NCBI RefSeq assembly: GCF_000742135.1
Contig: NZ_KN046818.1
Location: forward strand, 2,338,600-2,402,599
Length of the DNA: 64,000 nt
Reading direction: 5' to 3'
From: Klebsiella pneumoniae
GTDB taxonomy: Bacteria > Pseudomonadota > Gammaproteobacteria > Enterobacterales > Enterobacteriaceae
Made by a program: the position numbers and the translations under genes
In this document: in pieces, positions 36,029 to 44,485 of the stretch
Numbering within the stretch: the stretch's first letter is position 1
How the letters are laid out: the number at the start of each line of letters is the position of its first letter
Notes under the pieces: model-generated
What the model was told of the DNA's origin: nothing
Database searches by the model: none
The model's input: the letters and a program-made list of their open reading frames with translations, nothing else

Positions 36029-36586
36029 ATGAAAAATGAACCGCTTTGCCACGCTCCCTGCCCCATCGCCCGCAGCCTGGGCCGCATCGGCGACAGCTGG
36101 AGCATCATGATCCTGCGCGATGCCTTCGCGGGCTTTACCCGCTTTGACGAGTTCCAGAAAAGCAGCAACGTCGCGCCCAATATTCTGTCGCGCCGCCTGA
36201 AGGAACTGGTCGATGACGGACTGCTGGAGAAGGTGTGCTACAGCAGCACCCCGCCGCGCTACGAATACCACCTCACGCCGCGCGGCCGCGATTTCCGCAT
36301 GGTGCTGCTGGCGCTGGCGGAATGGGGTAACCGCCACTTCGCCCCCGAAGGCCGTCAGATGCAGCTGGTGGAAACCGCCACCCAGCGACGGGTTGAGCCA
36401 GTCATGGTGGATAAAGCGACCGGGGAAGAGATTATTCCGGGTAAATACGCCATGGTGCCGGGCCCCGCCGCCTCGCCGCTGATGAAATATCGTCATGAAT
36501 ATCTGCTGCGCAAACGCGAAGGCGATAGCGGGCAAAAATTCCAGCCTGAACCTTACAGAGATGCCAGCAATGAATCCGACCAGTAA
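36029..36586 (+). CDS. HxlR-family transcriptional regulator
   Basis: This 185-residue winged-helix regulator contains the HxlR core: CPIARSLGRIGDSWSIMILRD, then RFDEFQKSSNVAPNILSRRL and LVDDGLLEKVCYSS. A 75-residue C-terminal extension is longer than in minimal HxlR proteins (about 110) and is typical of a larger subgroup. Its end overlaps the start of the EmrA-like gene by about 17 bases, so it is the first gene of the pump operon and probably its regulator. The Cys in CPIARSL at the N-terminus could serve redox or electrophile sensing, as in related regulators; this is inference. Confidence 0.9.
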   Translation: MKNEPLCHAPCPIARSLGRIGDSWSIMILRDAFAGFTRFDEFQKSSNVAPNILSRRLKELVDDGLLEKVCYSSTPPRYEYHLTPRGRDFRMVLLALAEWGNRHFAPEGRQMQLVETATQRRVEPVMVDKATGEEIIPGKYAMVPGPAASPLMKYRHEYLLRKREGDSGQKFQPEPYRDASNESDQ

Positions 36587-37613
36587 GAAAAATATTCTTG
36601 TCCTGGCGGCCCTGGGGGCTGCCGCCCTGGCGGCAGCGAGCTACGGCGCTTACTGGTGGCATACCGGGCGCTTTATGCAGACCACCGATGATGCCTATGT
36701 CGGCGGCGACATTAGCGCCATCTCCAGCAAAGTCTCCGGCTATATCCAGCAGCTGGCGGTGCAGGACAATATGGCGGTGAAAAAAGGTGACCTGTTGATC
36801 CGCATTGACGACCGCGATTATCGCGCCGCCCTCGCGAAAGCCGCCGGAGAAGTGGCGGCGCAGCAGGCCGCGCTGGCCGATATCCAGGCTACCCGCCAGC
36901 TTCAGCAGGCGACCATTGCCGGCTCTGCGGCCTCGTTACTGGCCGCCACGGCGGCAACCGAAAAACTGGCTAACGACAACCGACGCTATAACGCCCTGGC
37001 CGCGTCGAGCGCGATTTCCGCACAGATCCGCGATAACGCCTCCGCCGATTATCGCCGGGCGCACGCCGAGCAGGAGAAGGCCAAAGCGGATAAAACCGTG
37101 GCCGAACGTCAGCTGGCGGTGCTGGATGCTCGCCAGCAGCAAATCCTGGCTGCCCTGGCGCAGGCCCAGGCTAACCTCGAGATGGCCAGGCTGAACCTCA
37201 GCTATACCGACATTCGCGCGCCGTTCGATGGGGTGATTGGCAACCGCCGCGCGTGGTCCGGCTCCTTCGTCAGCAGCGGTACGCAGCTGCTCTCCCTGGT
37301 ACCCGCGCACGGCCTGTGGATTGACGCTAACTTCAAGGAAAACCAGCTGGCGCATATGCGTGCCGGCCAGCCGGTGACCATCGTCGCCGATGTGCTGCCG
37401 AACCATACCTTTAAGGGGCATGTCGCCAGCCTGGCGCCGGCGACCGGCTCACGCTTCAGCATTCTGCCGGCGGAGAACGCGACCGGGAATTTCACTAAAA
37501 TCGTGCAGCGGGTGCCGGTCCGCATTGCGCTGGAAGGTGACGGGGCAAAGCTTGACGTCCTGCGCCCGGGACTGTCGGTGATCGTCACCGTGAACGAAAA
37601 GAGCCCTCGATGA
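36570..37613 (+). CDS. EmrA-like membrane fusion (HlyD-family) protein
   Basis: This 347-residue adaptor has an N-terminal anchor (ILVLAALGAAALAAASYGAY) then the lipoyl/barrel motif TTDDAYVGGDISAISSKVSGYI. A coiled-coil hairpin rich in Ala/Gln/Lys covers about residues 95-205. NLSYTDIRAPFDGVIGNRRAWSG leads into the beta barrel. It connects the DHA2 pump downstream to the outer membrane, probably through TolC. The start is taken as the ATG at 36570, with 36561 as an alternative. It overlaps the pump gene by ATGA. Confidence 0.89.
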   Translation: MNPTSKKNILVLAALGAAALAAASYGAYWWHTGRFMQTTDDAYVGGDISAISSKVSGYIQQLAVQDNMAVKKGDLLIRIDDRDYRAALAKAAGEVAAQQAALADIQATRQLQQATIAGSAASLLAATAATEKLANDNRRYNALAASSAISAQIRDNASADYRRAHAEQEKAKADKTVAERQLAVLDARQQQILAALAQAQANLEMARLNLSYTDIRAPFDGVIGNRRAWSGSFVSSGTQLLSLVPAHGLWIDANFKENQLAHMRAGQPVTIVADVLPNHTFKGHVASLAPATGSRFSILPAENATGNFTKIVQRVPVRIALEGDGAKLDVLRPGLSVIVTVNEKSPR

Positions 37614-39172
37614 GCACCGTTCAGGCGCTGTCCGCCCCGCAGGGTCTGTCGATGCCGACGGCGAAGAAGATCTTCGCCTTCGCCAGCATGTGCGTGGGGA
37701 TGTTTATTGCCCTTATCGACATCCAGATCGTCTCCGCCTCGCTGCGGGATATTGGCGGCGGCCTGTCGGCGGGCGACGATGAAACCGTCTGGGTACAAAC
37801 CAGCTACCTGATCGCCGAGATCATTATTATCCCGCTTTCCGGCTGGCTGGCCCGGGTCATGTCGACCCGCTGGCTGTTTGCCGCTTCCGCGGCGGGCTTC
37901 ACGCTGATGAGCCTGCTGTGCGGCTGGGCGTGGAACATCCAGAGTATGATCGCCTTCCGCGCCCTGCAGGGACTGGCGGGCGGGTCGATGATCCCCCTGG
38001 TGTTCACCACCGCTTTCGCCTTTTTTCAGGGCAAACAGCGGGTCATCGCCGCGGCGACGATCGGCGGCCTGGCCTCCCTCGCCCCTACGCTGGGTCCAAC
38101 GGTGGGCGGCTGGATCACCGAAAACTACAACTGGCACTGGCTGTTCTTTATCAACGTTGTTCCGGGGATTTACATCGCGGTGGCAGTGCCGCTGCTGGTA
38201 AAAATAGACAGCGCCGACCCCACTCTGCTGCGCGGCGCCGACTATCTCAGTATTCTGCTGCTGGCCTTGTCCCTCGGCTGCCTGGAATATACCCTCGAAG
38301 AAGGTCCGCGCTGGGGCTGGTTTGATGACGCGACCCTGACGACCACCGCCTGGGTCGCCCTGCTCTGCGGCGTGGCCTTTGTTATCCGCACCCTGCGCCA
38401 TCCGCAGCCGGTGATGGATCTCCGCGCCCTGCAGGATCGAACCTTCAGCCTCGGCTGCTATTTCTCGTTTATGGCCGGCGTCGGCATCTTCGCCACCATC
38501 TATTTAACCCCGCTGTATCTGGGGAGCGTGCGCGGTTTCAGTGCGCTGGAGAACGGCCTGGCGGTATTTTCCACCGGTTTGTTCCAGGTCATGTCTATTC
38601 CGTTTTATTCGTGGCTCGCCAACCGCGTCGATCTGCGCTGGCTGCTGATGGCCGGGCTGATCGGCTTTGCGGTGTCAATGTACAGCTTTGTTCCGATCAC
38701 TCACGACTGGGGGGCGGACCAGTTGCTGCTCCCGCAGGCCTTTCGCGGACTGGCGCAGCAGTTTGCCGTCGCGCCAACGGTGACCCTGACGCTGGGCAGC
38801 CTGCCGCCCACGCGCCTGAAGCTGGCCTCCGGGCTGTTTAATCTGATGCGCAACCTCGGGGGCGCCATCGGCATCGCCCTGTGCGGCACGGTGCTTAACG
38901 ACAGAACCAATCTGCACTATAGCCGCCTGGCGGACCATCTGAATAACGCCAACCTGGCAATGAGCGATTTTGTTCAGCGCAGCGCGGCAAACTTCACCGT
39001 CCAGGGGATCTCGCCGGATGCCGCGCAGACGGCGGCGCTGAAAAATCTTTCCGCGCTGGCGCTACGGGAGGCGCGAACCCAGGCATTTTCCGATGCTTTC
39101 TACCTCATCATGATGGGTTTTTTAATTGCCGCGCTGCTGGTTCCCTTGATGAAAAAGCCGCCGGCACACTGA
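37610..39172 (+). CDS. EmrB/QacA-type MFS drug efflux transporter (DHA2)
   Basis: This 520-residue carrier has 14 predicted helices. Helix 1 ends in the DHA2 motif MFIALIDIQIVSASLRDIG, motif C is visible as ATIGGLASLAPTLGPTVGGW, and QTSYLIAEIIIIPLSGWL follows helix 1. It exports hydrophobic compounds by proton antiport with its EmrA-like partner. It is coupled to the EmrA gene and followed after 19 bp by a FabF-type synthase. Confidence 0.9.
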   Translation: MSTVQALSAPQGLSMPTAKKIFAFASMCVGMFIALIDIQIVSASLRDIGGGLSAGDDETVWVQTSYLIAEIIIIPLSGWLARVMSTRWLFAASAAGFTLMSLLCGWAWNIQSMIAFRALQGLAGGSMIPLVFTTAFAFFQGKQRVIAAATIGGLASLAPTLGPTVGGWITENYNWHWLFFINVVPGIYIAVAVPLLVKIDSADPTLLRGADYLSILLLALSLGCLEYTLEEGPRWGWFDDATLTTTAWVALLCGVAFVIRTLRHPQPVMDLRALQDRTFSLGCYFSFMAGVGIFATIYLTPLYLGSVRGFSALENGLAVFSTGLFQVMSIPFYSWLANRVDLRWLLMAGLIGFAVSMYSFVPITHDWGADQLLLPQAFRGLAQQFAVAPTVTLTLGSLPPTRLKLASGLFNLMRNLGGAIGIALCGTVLNDRTNLHYSRLADHLNNANLAMSDFVQRSAANFTVQGISPDAAQTAALKNLSALALREARTQAFSDAFYLIMMGFLIAALLVPLMKKPPAH

Positions 39173-39191
39173 TACTACAGGAGAGTTAACT

Positions 39192-40466
39192 ATGGGCGTT
39201 TCCGTTAAACGCATTGTCGTCACCGGGATGGGGATTGTCAGCCCGCTGGGCTGCGGCGTACAGCACGTCTGGCAGTCGCTGCTGGCAGGAAAGTCAGGGA
39301 TCACCCGACTCAGCGAGCAGCTGGTCGCGGATATTCCCTGCAAAGTGGCCGGCCAGGTGCCGTCCATTGACAGCGATCCGCTGCACGGCTTCGACCCGCT
39401 GGCGACCATCCCGGCGAAAGAGCGCAAAAAGATGGATCGCTTTATTGAGTTTGCGCTGGTCGCCGCCCGCGAAGCGCTGGCCCAGGCCGGTTGGTCGCCA
39501 GCATCCGAGGCCGAACAGGAACGCACTGCCACGGTGATCGCCACCGGGATCGGCGGGTTCAGCGAGATCGCCAATGCGGTACATACCACTGATGAACGCG
39601 GGCCGCGTCGTCTCTCGCCGTTCACTATCCCCTCTTTTCTGGCCAACCTGGCCGCCGGGCATGTGTCTATCGCCCACGGCTTCCGGGGGCCCATCGGCGC
39701 GCCGGTCACCGCCTGCGCAGCGGGTGCCCAGGCCATCGGCGATGCAGCGCGGATGATCCACAGCGGCGAGGCGGATATTGCCCTCTGCGGCGGCGCGGAA
39801 GCGGCAATTCATCGCGTTAGCCTGGCCGGGTTTGCCGCGGCAAGGGCGCTGTCCAGCGCCTACAGCGACCACCCGGAAAGCGCTTCCCGCCCCTTTGACC
39901 GTGACCGCGATGGTTTTGTGATGGGAGAAGGCGCCGGGCTTATCGTGATCGAATCTCTGGAGCACGCGCTGGCGCGCGGGGCCACGCCGCTGGCCGAGCT
40001 GGTGGGCTACGGCACCAGCGCAGATGCTTATCACCTGACCGCAGGCCCGGAAGACGGGAACGGCGCACGTCGGGCCATGGAGATCGCTATTCGCCAGGCC
40101 GGGGTGACCGTCGAAGAGATTGATCATATCAACGCCCACGCCACCTCGACGCAGGTCGGTGATAAAGGTGAACTGGCGGCGATTAAAACGCTGTTTGGCG
40201 TCCATCCGGTCGCTATTACCTCGACGAAATCCGCCACCGGCCATCTGTTAGGCGCGGCCGGCGGGATCGAGGCCATCTTCACCATTCAGGCGCTGCGTGA
40301 CCAGGTGGTGCCGCCGACGCTGAACCTGCATCACCCCGATGAAGAGGCGGCAGGTCTCAATCTGGTGGCGCTGCAGGCCCGCCCACAGAAGATGCGTTAC
40401 GCGCTGTCGAACGGTTTTGGCTTTGGCGGCGTTAACGCCAGCCTGCTGCTGAAACGCTGGCAATAA
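39192..40466 (+). CDS. Beta-ketoacyl-ACP synthase II (FabF) paralogue
   Basis: This 424-residue condensing enzyme has the full Cys-His-His triad: Cys175 in VTACAAGAQAIGDA, His316 in DHINAHATSTQVGD and His351 in SATGHLLGAAGGIEA. It starts VKRIVVTGMGIVSPLG as FabF does and has an ACAGGAGAG ribosome site. It condenses malonyl-ACP with acyl-ACP. The housekeeping fabF is normally in the fab cluster, so this is an extra copy. It lies 19 bp after the efflux pump in one operon, perhaps adjusting lipids or replacing a drug-inhibited FabF. Confidence 0.9.
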   Translation: MGVSVKRIVVTGMGIVSPLGCGVQHVWQSLLAGKSGITRLSEQLVADIPCKVAGQVPSIDSDPLHGFDPLATIPAKERKKMDRFIEFALVAAREALAQAGWSPASEAEQERTATVIATGIGGFSEIANAVHTTDERGPRRLSPFTIPSFLANLAAGHVSIAHGFRGPIGAPVTACAAGAQAIGDAARMIHSGEADIALCGGAEAAIHRVSLAGFAAARALSSAYSDHPESASRPFDRDRDGFVMGEGAGLIVIESLEHALARGATPLAELVGYGTSADAYHLTAGPEDGNGARRAMEIAIRQAGVTVEEIDHINAHATSTQVGDKGELAAIKTLFGVHPVAITSTKSATGHLLGAAGGIEAIFTIQALRDQVVPPTLNLHHPDEEAAGLNLVALQARPQKMRYALSNGFGFGGVNASLLLKRWQ

Positions 40467-40469
40467 TCG

Positions 40470-40667
40470 TCAGCTCCCCCGCGGTACTGGCCGACGGGGG
40501 ATTTCCACCGTTGCGGCTTTTGCCCTGCTGCTGGAGTAAATCAAGTACAGCGCAATACCCAGGGAGACAATGGCGCCGATTCGGCTCATCGAGAATGGAA
40601 TCGACGCATTGTCCAGCCAGCCGAAGTTATCGATCAAGGTCAGTTTTGAGCGAAGAACGGACCACAC
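40470..40667 (-). CDS. Small membrane protein or fragment, hypothetical
   Basis: This 65-residue leftward frame has one hydrophobic stretch, IGAIVSLGIALYLIYSSS, then a basic tail. It ends four bases from the FabF-type gene on the other strand. I do not recognise it. It could be a real small inner-membrane protein or the tail of a lost one. Confidence 0.35.
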   Translation of the reverse strand: MWSVLRSKLTLIDNFGWLDNASIPFSMSRIGAIVSLGIALYLIYSSSRAKAATVEIPRRPVPRGS

Positions 40668-40760
40668 TATCTAAAGAATGATATCGCCTATTATGTTGGG
40701 ACCGCTCATGTTAAAAAAGGGATAGCTTTTCTTTTCATTGACGATAACGAAGGAATTTTC

Positions 40761-41171
40761 ATGGTTGAGGTTGAGGAAATAAAAAAGAAATATCCCGGCG
40801 CAGATGCCTGGCAAATGGGTGACAGTCCGGAACTGGCTAACGAGCTTGCTGACCTGATCAAAAAAGGGATCAAAACGGCCTCTTGCGGATCTTTTGCCTC
40901 TTACCAGCAGGAAGAATCCGCCCCGAGAATCGGGAGTTATAACATTATTCTTGATGGTCAGAATGTTCCAGTTTGCGTGATCAGACTGATTTCGATGCAG
41001 CTGGTTCGTTTTTGTGATGTCACTGAAGCGTTCGCCCGCAAAGAAGGTGAAGGCGATTTAAGCCTTGAATACTGGAAGAGAGAGCATCAGAGATTTTTCA
41101 GCTCCGAAGGTCATTTTTCTGAAGATATGGAGTTGATCGCAGAAGAATTTGAAGTGGTTGAGGTGCTGTAA
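40761..41171 (+). CDS. ASCH-domain protein
   Basis: This 136-residue protein contains an ASCH fold: AWQMGDSPELANELADLIKKGIKTA (the conserved GxKxxT/S region in parts: LIKKGIKTASCGSF), IGSYNIILDGQNVPVCVIRL and VTEAFARKEGEGDLSLEYW. ASCH proteins bind RNA or modified nucleosides, and some are amidohydrolases of acetylcytidine. AAGGAA precedes the ATG. The gene is lower in GC than its left neighbours and begins the patchy accessory stretch. Confidence 0.88.
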   Translation: MVEVEEIKKKYPGADAWQMGDSPELANELADLIKKGIKTASCGSFASYQQEESAPRIGSYNIILDGQNVPVCVIRLISMQLVRFCDVTEAFARKEGEGDLSLEYWKREHQRFFSSEGHFSEDMELIAEEFEVVEVL

Positions 41172-41219
41172 GGCAAGGTCAACGTGCTGACATTTTATCA
41201 CTGGCCACTCATAACACTG

Positions 41220-41285
41220 TTCGCTTCTGGCGCGGAGCGGACAAGCTATCGAGCTAAAGGTCCGCATTGAGCAAGGAGCTGACGT
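41220..41285 (+). repeat. Dispersed intergenic repeat, copy 1
   Basis: TTCGCTTCTGGCGCGG, then AGCGGACAAGCTATCGAG and AAGGTCCGCATTGAGCAA. This is a diverged copy of the element at 44392-44463. It lies directly after the ASCH gene. Confidence 0.65.
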
Positions 41286-41373
41286 GCCAGCTATAATTGG
41301 TAATAAAGTGAGAGTAGAACTATTCTGATTTGTTTAAAAAAACATTTTTACATCCAAGGGCAAAATATTTTTT

Positions 41374-42273
41374 ATGCTATCTTACATGCTCTCTCAATAT
41401 GCCAGGCTACCTGTGCCTGAAGTTACTCTACGTTCATGGTTAAAACAATGGTTGTCAGAGCAGGAATCGAGGTGTACAGACAGAAGTTTCTCGGCGCGAT
41501 TTCCCTGGAGAGAAACTGGATTATGTCAGGAATATTTTTTACAACGAAAACTCAAAATTGATGGAAAGCAATTTCTTACTGGCCCCCGTTATCAGGGCGG
41601 AAATATTAACAAACCTTTTATTGATATTGTAGGTATGGATTCTGACCTAAATCATACTGCATTAGAACTCATTAGTAAGGAATGGTCACAACTCAGAGCT
41701 CAGTATGTCCGCATTCTTGTGCCAGGCCAGTCCTTCCCGCAGGGTATTCCCGACCAGTATATATTTGCCACGTCTTTTTCTGAACCCCCTGAATTCAATG
41801 ATAAATCTCTTACTTTGCATGTGGCGACATACGAAGATTTTGACTGGTGTTGTCAGGCTCTGGGTGATGCCTATAAGCATACATGGCAGACAGTTCGCGA
41901 ACTGTCAGCAAGCAATTTGGTAGCAGTTGATGACGAAGAGTTGTGTGACCATATTTCTGAGAGAGAAGTATATATTATCTATGAAAACGATGTTCGCGCC
42001 GGGTTGCTAATATGCCAGAAAGGAAACCTCGCTTTTCTGAGAGGATATCGTATTACTGACAAAGTAATACTTCCTGCTTTTCGTGGTCGATCATTGTCGG
42101 CCCGAGCGCAACGCCTGCTGTACCGATTATTAACTCATTCCGATTCGGAACTATCCATGTATATGGGCACAATTATTCCGGAGAATATCCCCTCGATGAA
42201 AACTGCAGAAAGAGCGGGACGAACTTGCATCCTAAGTTATCAATTTCTACCTATCTGCAGAACCCACGATTAA
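41374..42273 (+). CDS. Uncharacterised protein with GNAT-like C-terminal half
   Basis: This 299-residue protein of clearly low GC uses many AT-rich codons, unlike its hpx neighbours. The C-terminal half has an acetyltransferase-like run: IYENDVRAGLLICQKGN, then ILPAFRGRSLSARAQRLLYRLL (acetyl-CoA loop region) and GTIIPENIPSMKTAERAGR. The N-terminal 150 residues match nothing I know. It may acetylate a small molecule, or be a toxin-resistance or cell-surface modifying enzyme. It is probably horizontally acquired. Confidence 0.6.
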   Translation: MLSYMLSQYARLPVPEVTLRSWLKQWLSEQESRCTDRSFSARFPWRETGLCQEYFLQRKLKIDGKQFLTGPRYQGGNINKPFIDIVGMDSDLNHTALELISKEWSQLRAQYVRILVPGQSFPQGIPDQYIFATSFSEPPEFNDKSLTLHVATYEDFDWCCQALGDAYKHTWQTVRELSASNLVAVDDEELCDHISEREVYIIYENDVRAGLLICQKGNLAFLRGYRITDKVILPAFRGRSLSARAQRLLYRLLTHSDSELSMYMGTIIPENIPSMKTAERAGRTCILSYQFLPICRTHD

Positions 42274-42732
42274 CATCAACGCTAATTTATCATCAGCCTA
42301 CTTCCGCTTTTGGCACACAGGGACGTGCAGGGCCCGGGAGTACTCCCCTGGACGCATTAATGGGCAGGATGTGATTGTTGCGCAGGCTATCATATGGCCT
42401 GAGGTACAGCAGAATCAGGCTTCGTAGCAATGAGGGGCTCACAGCGTCCGGAATCCACCCGGTGCCGTAAATCACCGCAAGGTCTGTCATAAGGTAATTT
42501 CATCACACATCGCGACACCTTTTTTCTTCATGCAGGCCTTCTCTTTCACGGTTTGTCAGAACTATGGACCGCAGTAATCTCCACTCCGTGCTTTAATCAA
42601 TGAGAGTGTGTCGGGTGCAAATTAAACTACCTTTCTCAACAGCAAAGGCGGGATACCCCTGCCCTCGCAGGGTTTCTGCGTCTGGTAATATGCCCATGAC
42701 AGTCTCAAAGACCGCTTTGAGGGTTTCCCGGT
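42274..42732. other. Gene-poor stretch after the GNAT-like gene
   Basis: No convincing gene. Leftward frames at 42293-42490 and 42593-42892 have unlikely composition, and the second is mostly a shadow of the AraC gene. A weak copy of the local repeat (TTCCGCTTTTGGCACACAG) occurs near 42302. A 7-bp hairpin CTCAAAG/CTTTGAG at 42704-42721 may end the AraC transcript. Confidence 0.5.
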
Positions 42733-43533
42733 TTAAGGCACATAATCGCGTGGCGTTGCCCCCAAAATGCAGCGAAAAGCAGCGGTAAAGGCCGCCGGGC
42801 ATGAGAAACCAAGCTGGTAAGCGACCTGTTTGATTGGAACACCGTTCGCGAGAAGATCCAACGAAGCGCAAATTCTGGCTCTCTGCTTCCATGTTCTAAA
42901 ACTAAAGCCTGTATCCTTCATAAACAAGCGGGAAAAGGTCCGTTCCGACATGGCCGACATAAAAGCCAGCTCGCTCAGCGATGCTTCCCAGCGCTGATTG
43001 ACCAGTAGCGATCTGGCCGCGCTGAATAATCGCTCATCATTCGGCATGGGAAGCGCCATCGTTAAAGGTGGAGCCTCGCTGAGAATTTCCAGAAGCAACA
43101 ACGCTATCTTCCGTTGACTCGGTCTGGCGTAGTCCTCACTGAACAGCCCAGCGATAAGCTCTTTGACTAACGGCGTAGCCGTGATCACATGCACCTGCTG
43201 ACTCTTCGTAAAGCTCGTACATTCTGCGATAAGGCTACTGCTGAAATAGATCGCCCTGAGATCGGTTTGTGAAAGCAGATGATAACTATGGATATGCAGA
43301 GGCGGTAGCCATAATGCCCGCTGAGGAGGGATCACCCAACGGTCGCTCTCTGTTTGCACCAGCATAACCCCTCTGGTGGCGAAGAGTAGCTGCCCCTCAA
43401 CATGATGATGGGGAGGATCTGCCTCGCCGCGTTGATAGCTTATCGCAGTACTGGACCAGCCTGTGGCTTCATCATGTCTTGGCGCTTTATCTATACTACC
43501 TGGCATTTCAGATTTAGCCCCTGCCATTATCAT
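42733..43533 (-). CDS. AraC-family transcriptional regulator (cupin type)
   Basis: This 266-residue regulator has an N-terminal cupin sensor (ADPPHHHVEGQLLFATRGVM and IPPQRALWLPPLHIHSYH) and a C-terminal pair of helix-turn-helices (SLSELAFMSAMSERTFSRLF and VPIKQVAYQLGFSCPAAFTAAF). This layout is that of NimR/YeaM-like proteins, which often regulate neighbouring transporters. It is divergent from a class I glutamine amidotransferase. Another AraC protein of the same group lies at 47592-48359. Confidence 0.9.
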   Translation of the reverse strand: MIMAGAKSEMPGSIDKAPRHDEATGWSSTAISYQRGEADPPHHHVEGQLLFATRGVMLVQTESDRWVIPPQRALWLPPLHIHSYHLLSQTDLRAIYFSSSLIAECTSFTKSQQVHVITATPLVKELIAGLFSEDYARPSQRKIALLLLEILSEAPPLTMALPMPNDERLFSAARSLLVNQRWEASLSELAFMSAMSERTFSRLFMKDTGFSFRTWKQRARICASLDLLANGVPIKQVAYQLGFSCPAAFTAAFRCILGATPRDYVP

Positions 43534-43625
43534 ATCGAAACTGGAACCACCCGGAGTAGAGCCTTAGGCAATGGGTGCGTGACTTATCATCCTGATCATC
43601 AAAGATATTACAGGAGCTTAACCTC

Positions 43626-44351
43626 ATGCGTGTACACTTTATCGTACATGAAAGTTTTGAAGCCCCGGGCGCATATGAAACCTGGGCAATAAACCAGGGT
43701 CATGATGTAACTTACTCACGCGTCTATGCAGGCGATCGGCTACCTGATGACGCCGTAGGCATCGATTTTCTTATCGTTATGGGCGGTCCGCAAGATCCTG
43801 ACACCACGCTTGAAGAGTGCCCGCACTTTAATGCTAAAGCGGAACAGGCGCTGATTGCTTCCGCGGTTAAAACCGGTAAGGCGGTGATCGGTATCTGCCT
43901 GGGTTCACAGCTAATCGGTGAAGCGCTGGGCGCGCCGTTCTCTCATAGCCCGGAAAAAGAGATTGGTAAATTCCCGATCACATTGACCGAAGACGGCAGT
44001 AAGGATGAGATGTTCTCTCACTTTGGGAAAACACTGGCAGTGGGTCACTGGCATAACGACATGCCAGGTTTGACGCCGGAGGCTAAAATTATTGCTTACA
44101 GCGAAGGCTGTCCGCGGCAGATCGTTGCCTATTCAGACCGCGTCTTTGGTTTCCAGTGCCACATGGAGCTCACATTGGACGTTGTAGAACGGCTGATCGC
44201 TCATTCTGAGAAAGACCTGAGCCGTGCAGCAGAATATCGTTTCGTTGACACGCCTGAAGCGCTCCGGGCGCACGATTACAGTGAAATGAATCAAGTACTT
44301 TTTGGCTTTTTGGATAAGCTGGAAGCACGTTACACAGCAGCGCAAGCATAA
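43626..44351 (+). CDS. Class I glutamine amidotransferase domain protein
   Basis: This 241-residue protein has a GMP-synthase-like GATase1 fold. The nucleophile is Cys91 in VIGICLGSQLIGEALG and the His179/Glu181 pair is in GFQCHMELTLDVVERLI. It would release ammonia from glutamine or act on gamma-glutamyl compounds; no synthetase partner is adjacent. AGGAGC precedes the ATG. It is divergent from the AraC regulator and followed by a copy of the local repeat. Confidence 0.88.
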   Translation: MRVHFIVHESFEAPGAYETWAINQGHDVTYSRVYAGDRLPDDAVGIDFLIVMGGPQDPDTTLEECPHFNAKAEQALIASAVKTGKAVIGICLGSQLIGEALGAPFSHSPEKEIGKFPITLTEDGSKDEMFSHFGKTLAVGHWHNDMPGLTPEAKIIAYSEGCPRQIVAYSDRVFGFQCHMELTLDVVERLIAHSEKDLSRAAEYRFVDTPEALRAHDYSEMNQVLFGFLDKLEARYTAAQA

Positions 44352-44391
44352 TGTTATGCTCGGTAAGCTTGCCATCGGTTTTGATTTTAAT

Positions 44392-44463
44392 GTCCGCTCC
44401 TGGCACAGAGCGGACAAGCTATCTGAGTTGAAGGTCTGATATGAGCGATCAGCGGACGTTGGC
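44392..44463 (+). repeat. Dispersed intergenic repeat, copy 2 (best copy)
   Basis: It starts GTCCGCTCCTGGCACAGAGC, whose GTCCGCT pairs with AGCGGAC at 44409-44415. It continues ...AAGCTATCTGAG and AAGGTCTGATATGAGC and ends in AGCGGACGTTGG. It fills the space between the converging amidotransferase and SDR genes. Confidence 0.75.
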
Positions 44464-44485
44464 TACACTGTTAAACGTCGCAGCC

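Noticed and set aside
42293-42490. Leftward 65-codon frame after the GNAT-like gene
   Set aside because: Unusual composition, no ribosome site and no similarity; overlaps a weak repeat copy.
42593-42892. Leftward 99-codon frame
   Set aside because: It mostly overlaps the AraC gene in another frame, and the remaining tail matches nothing known.
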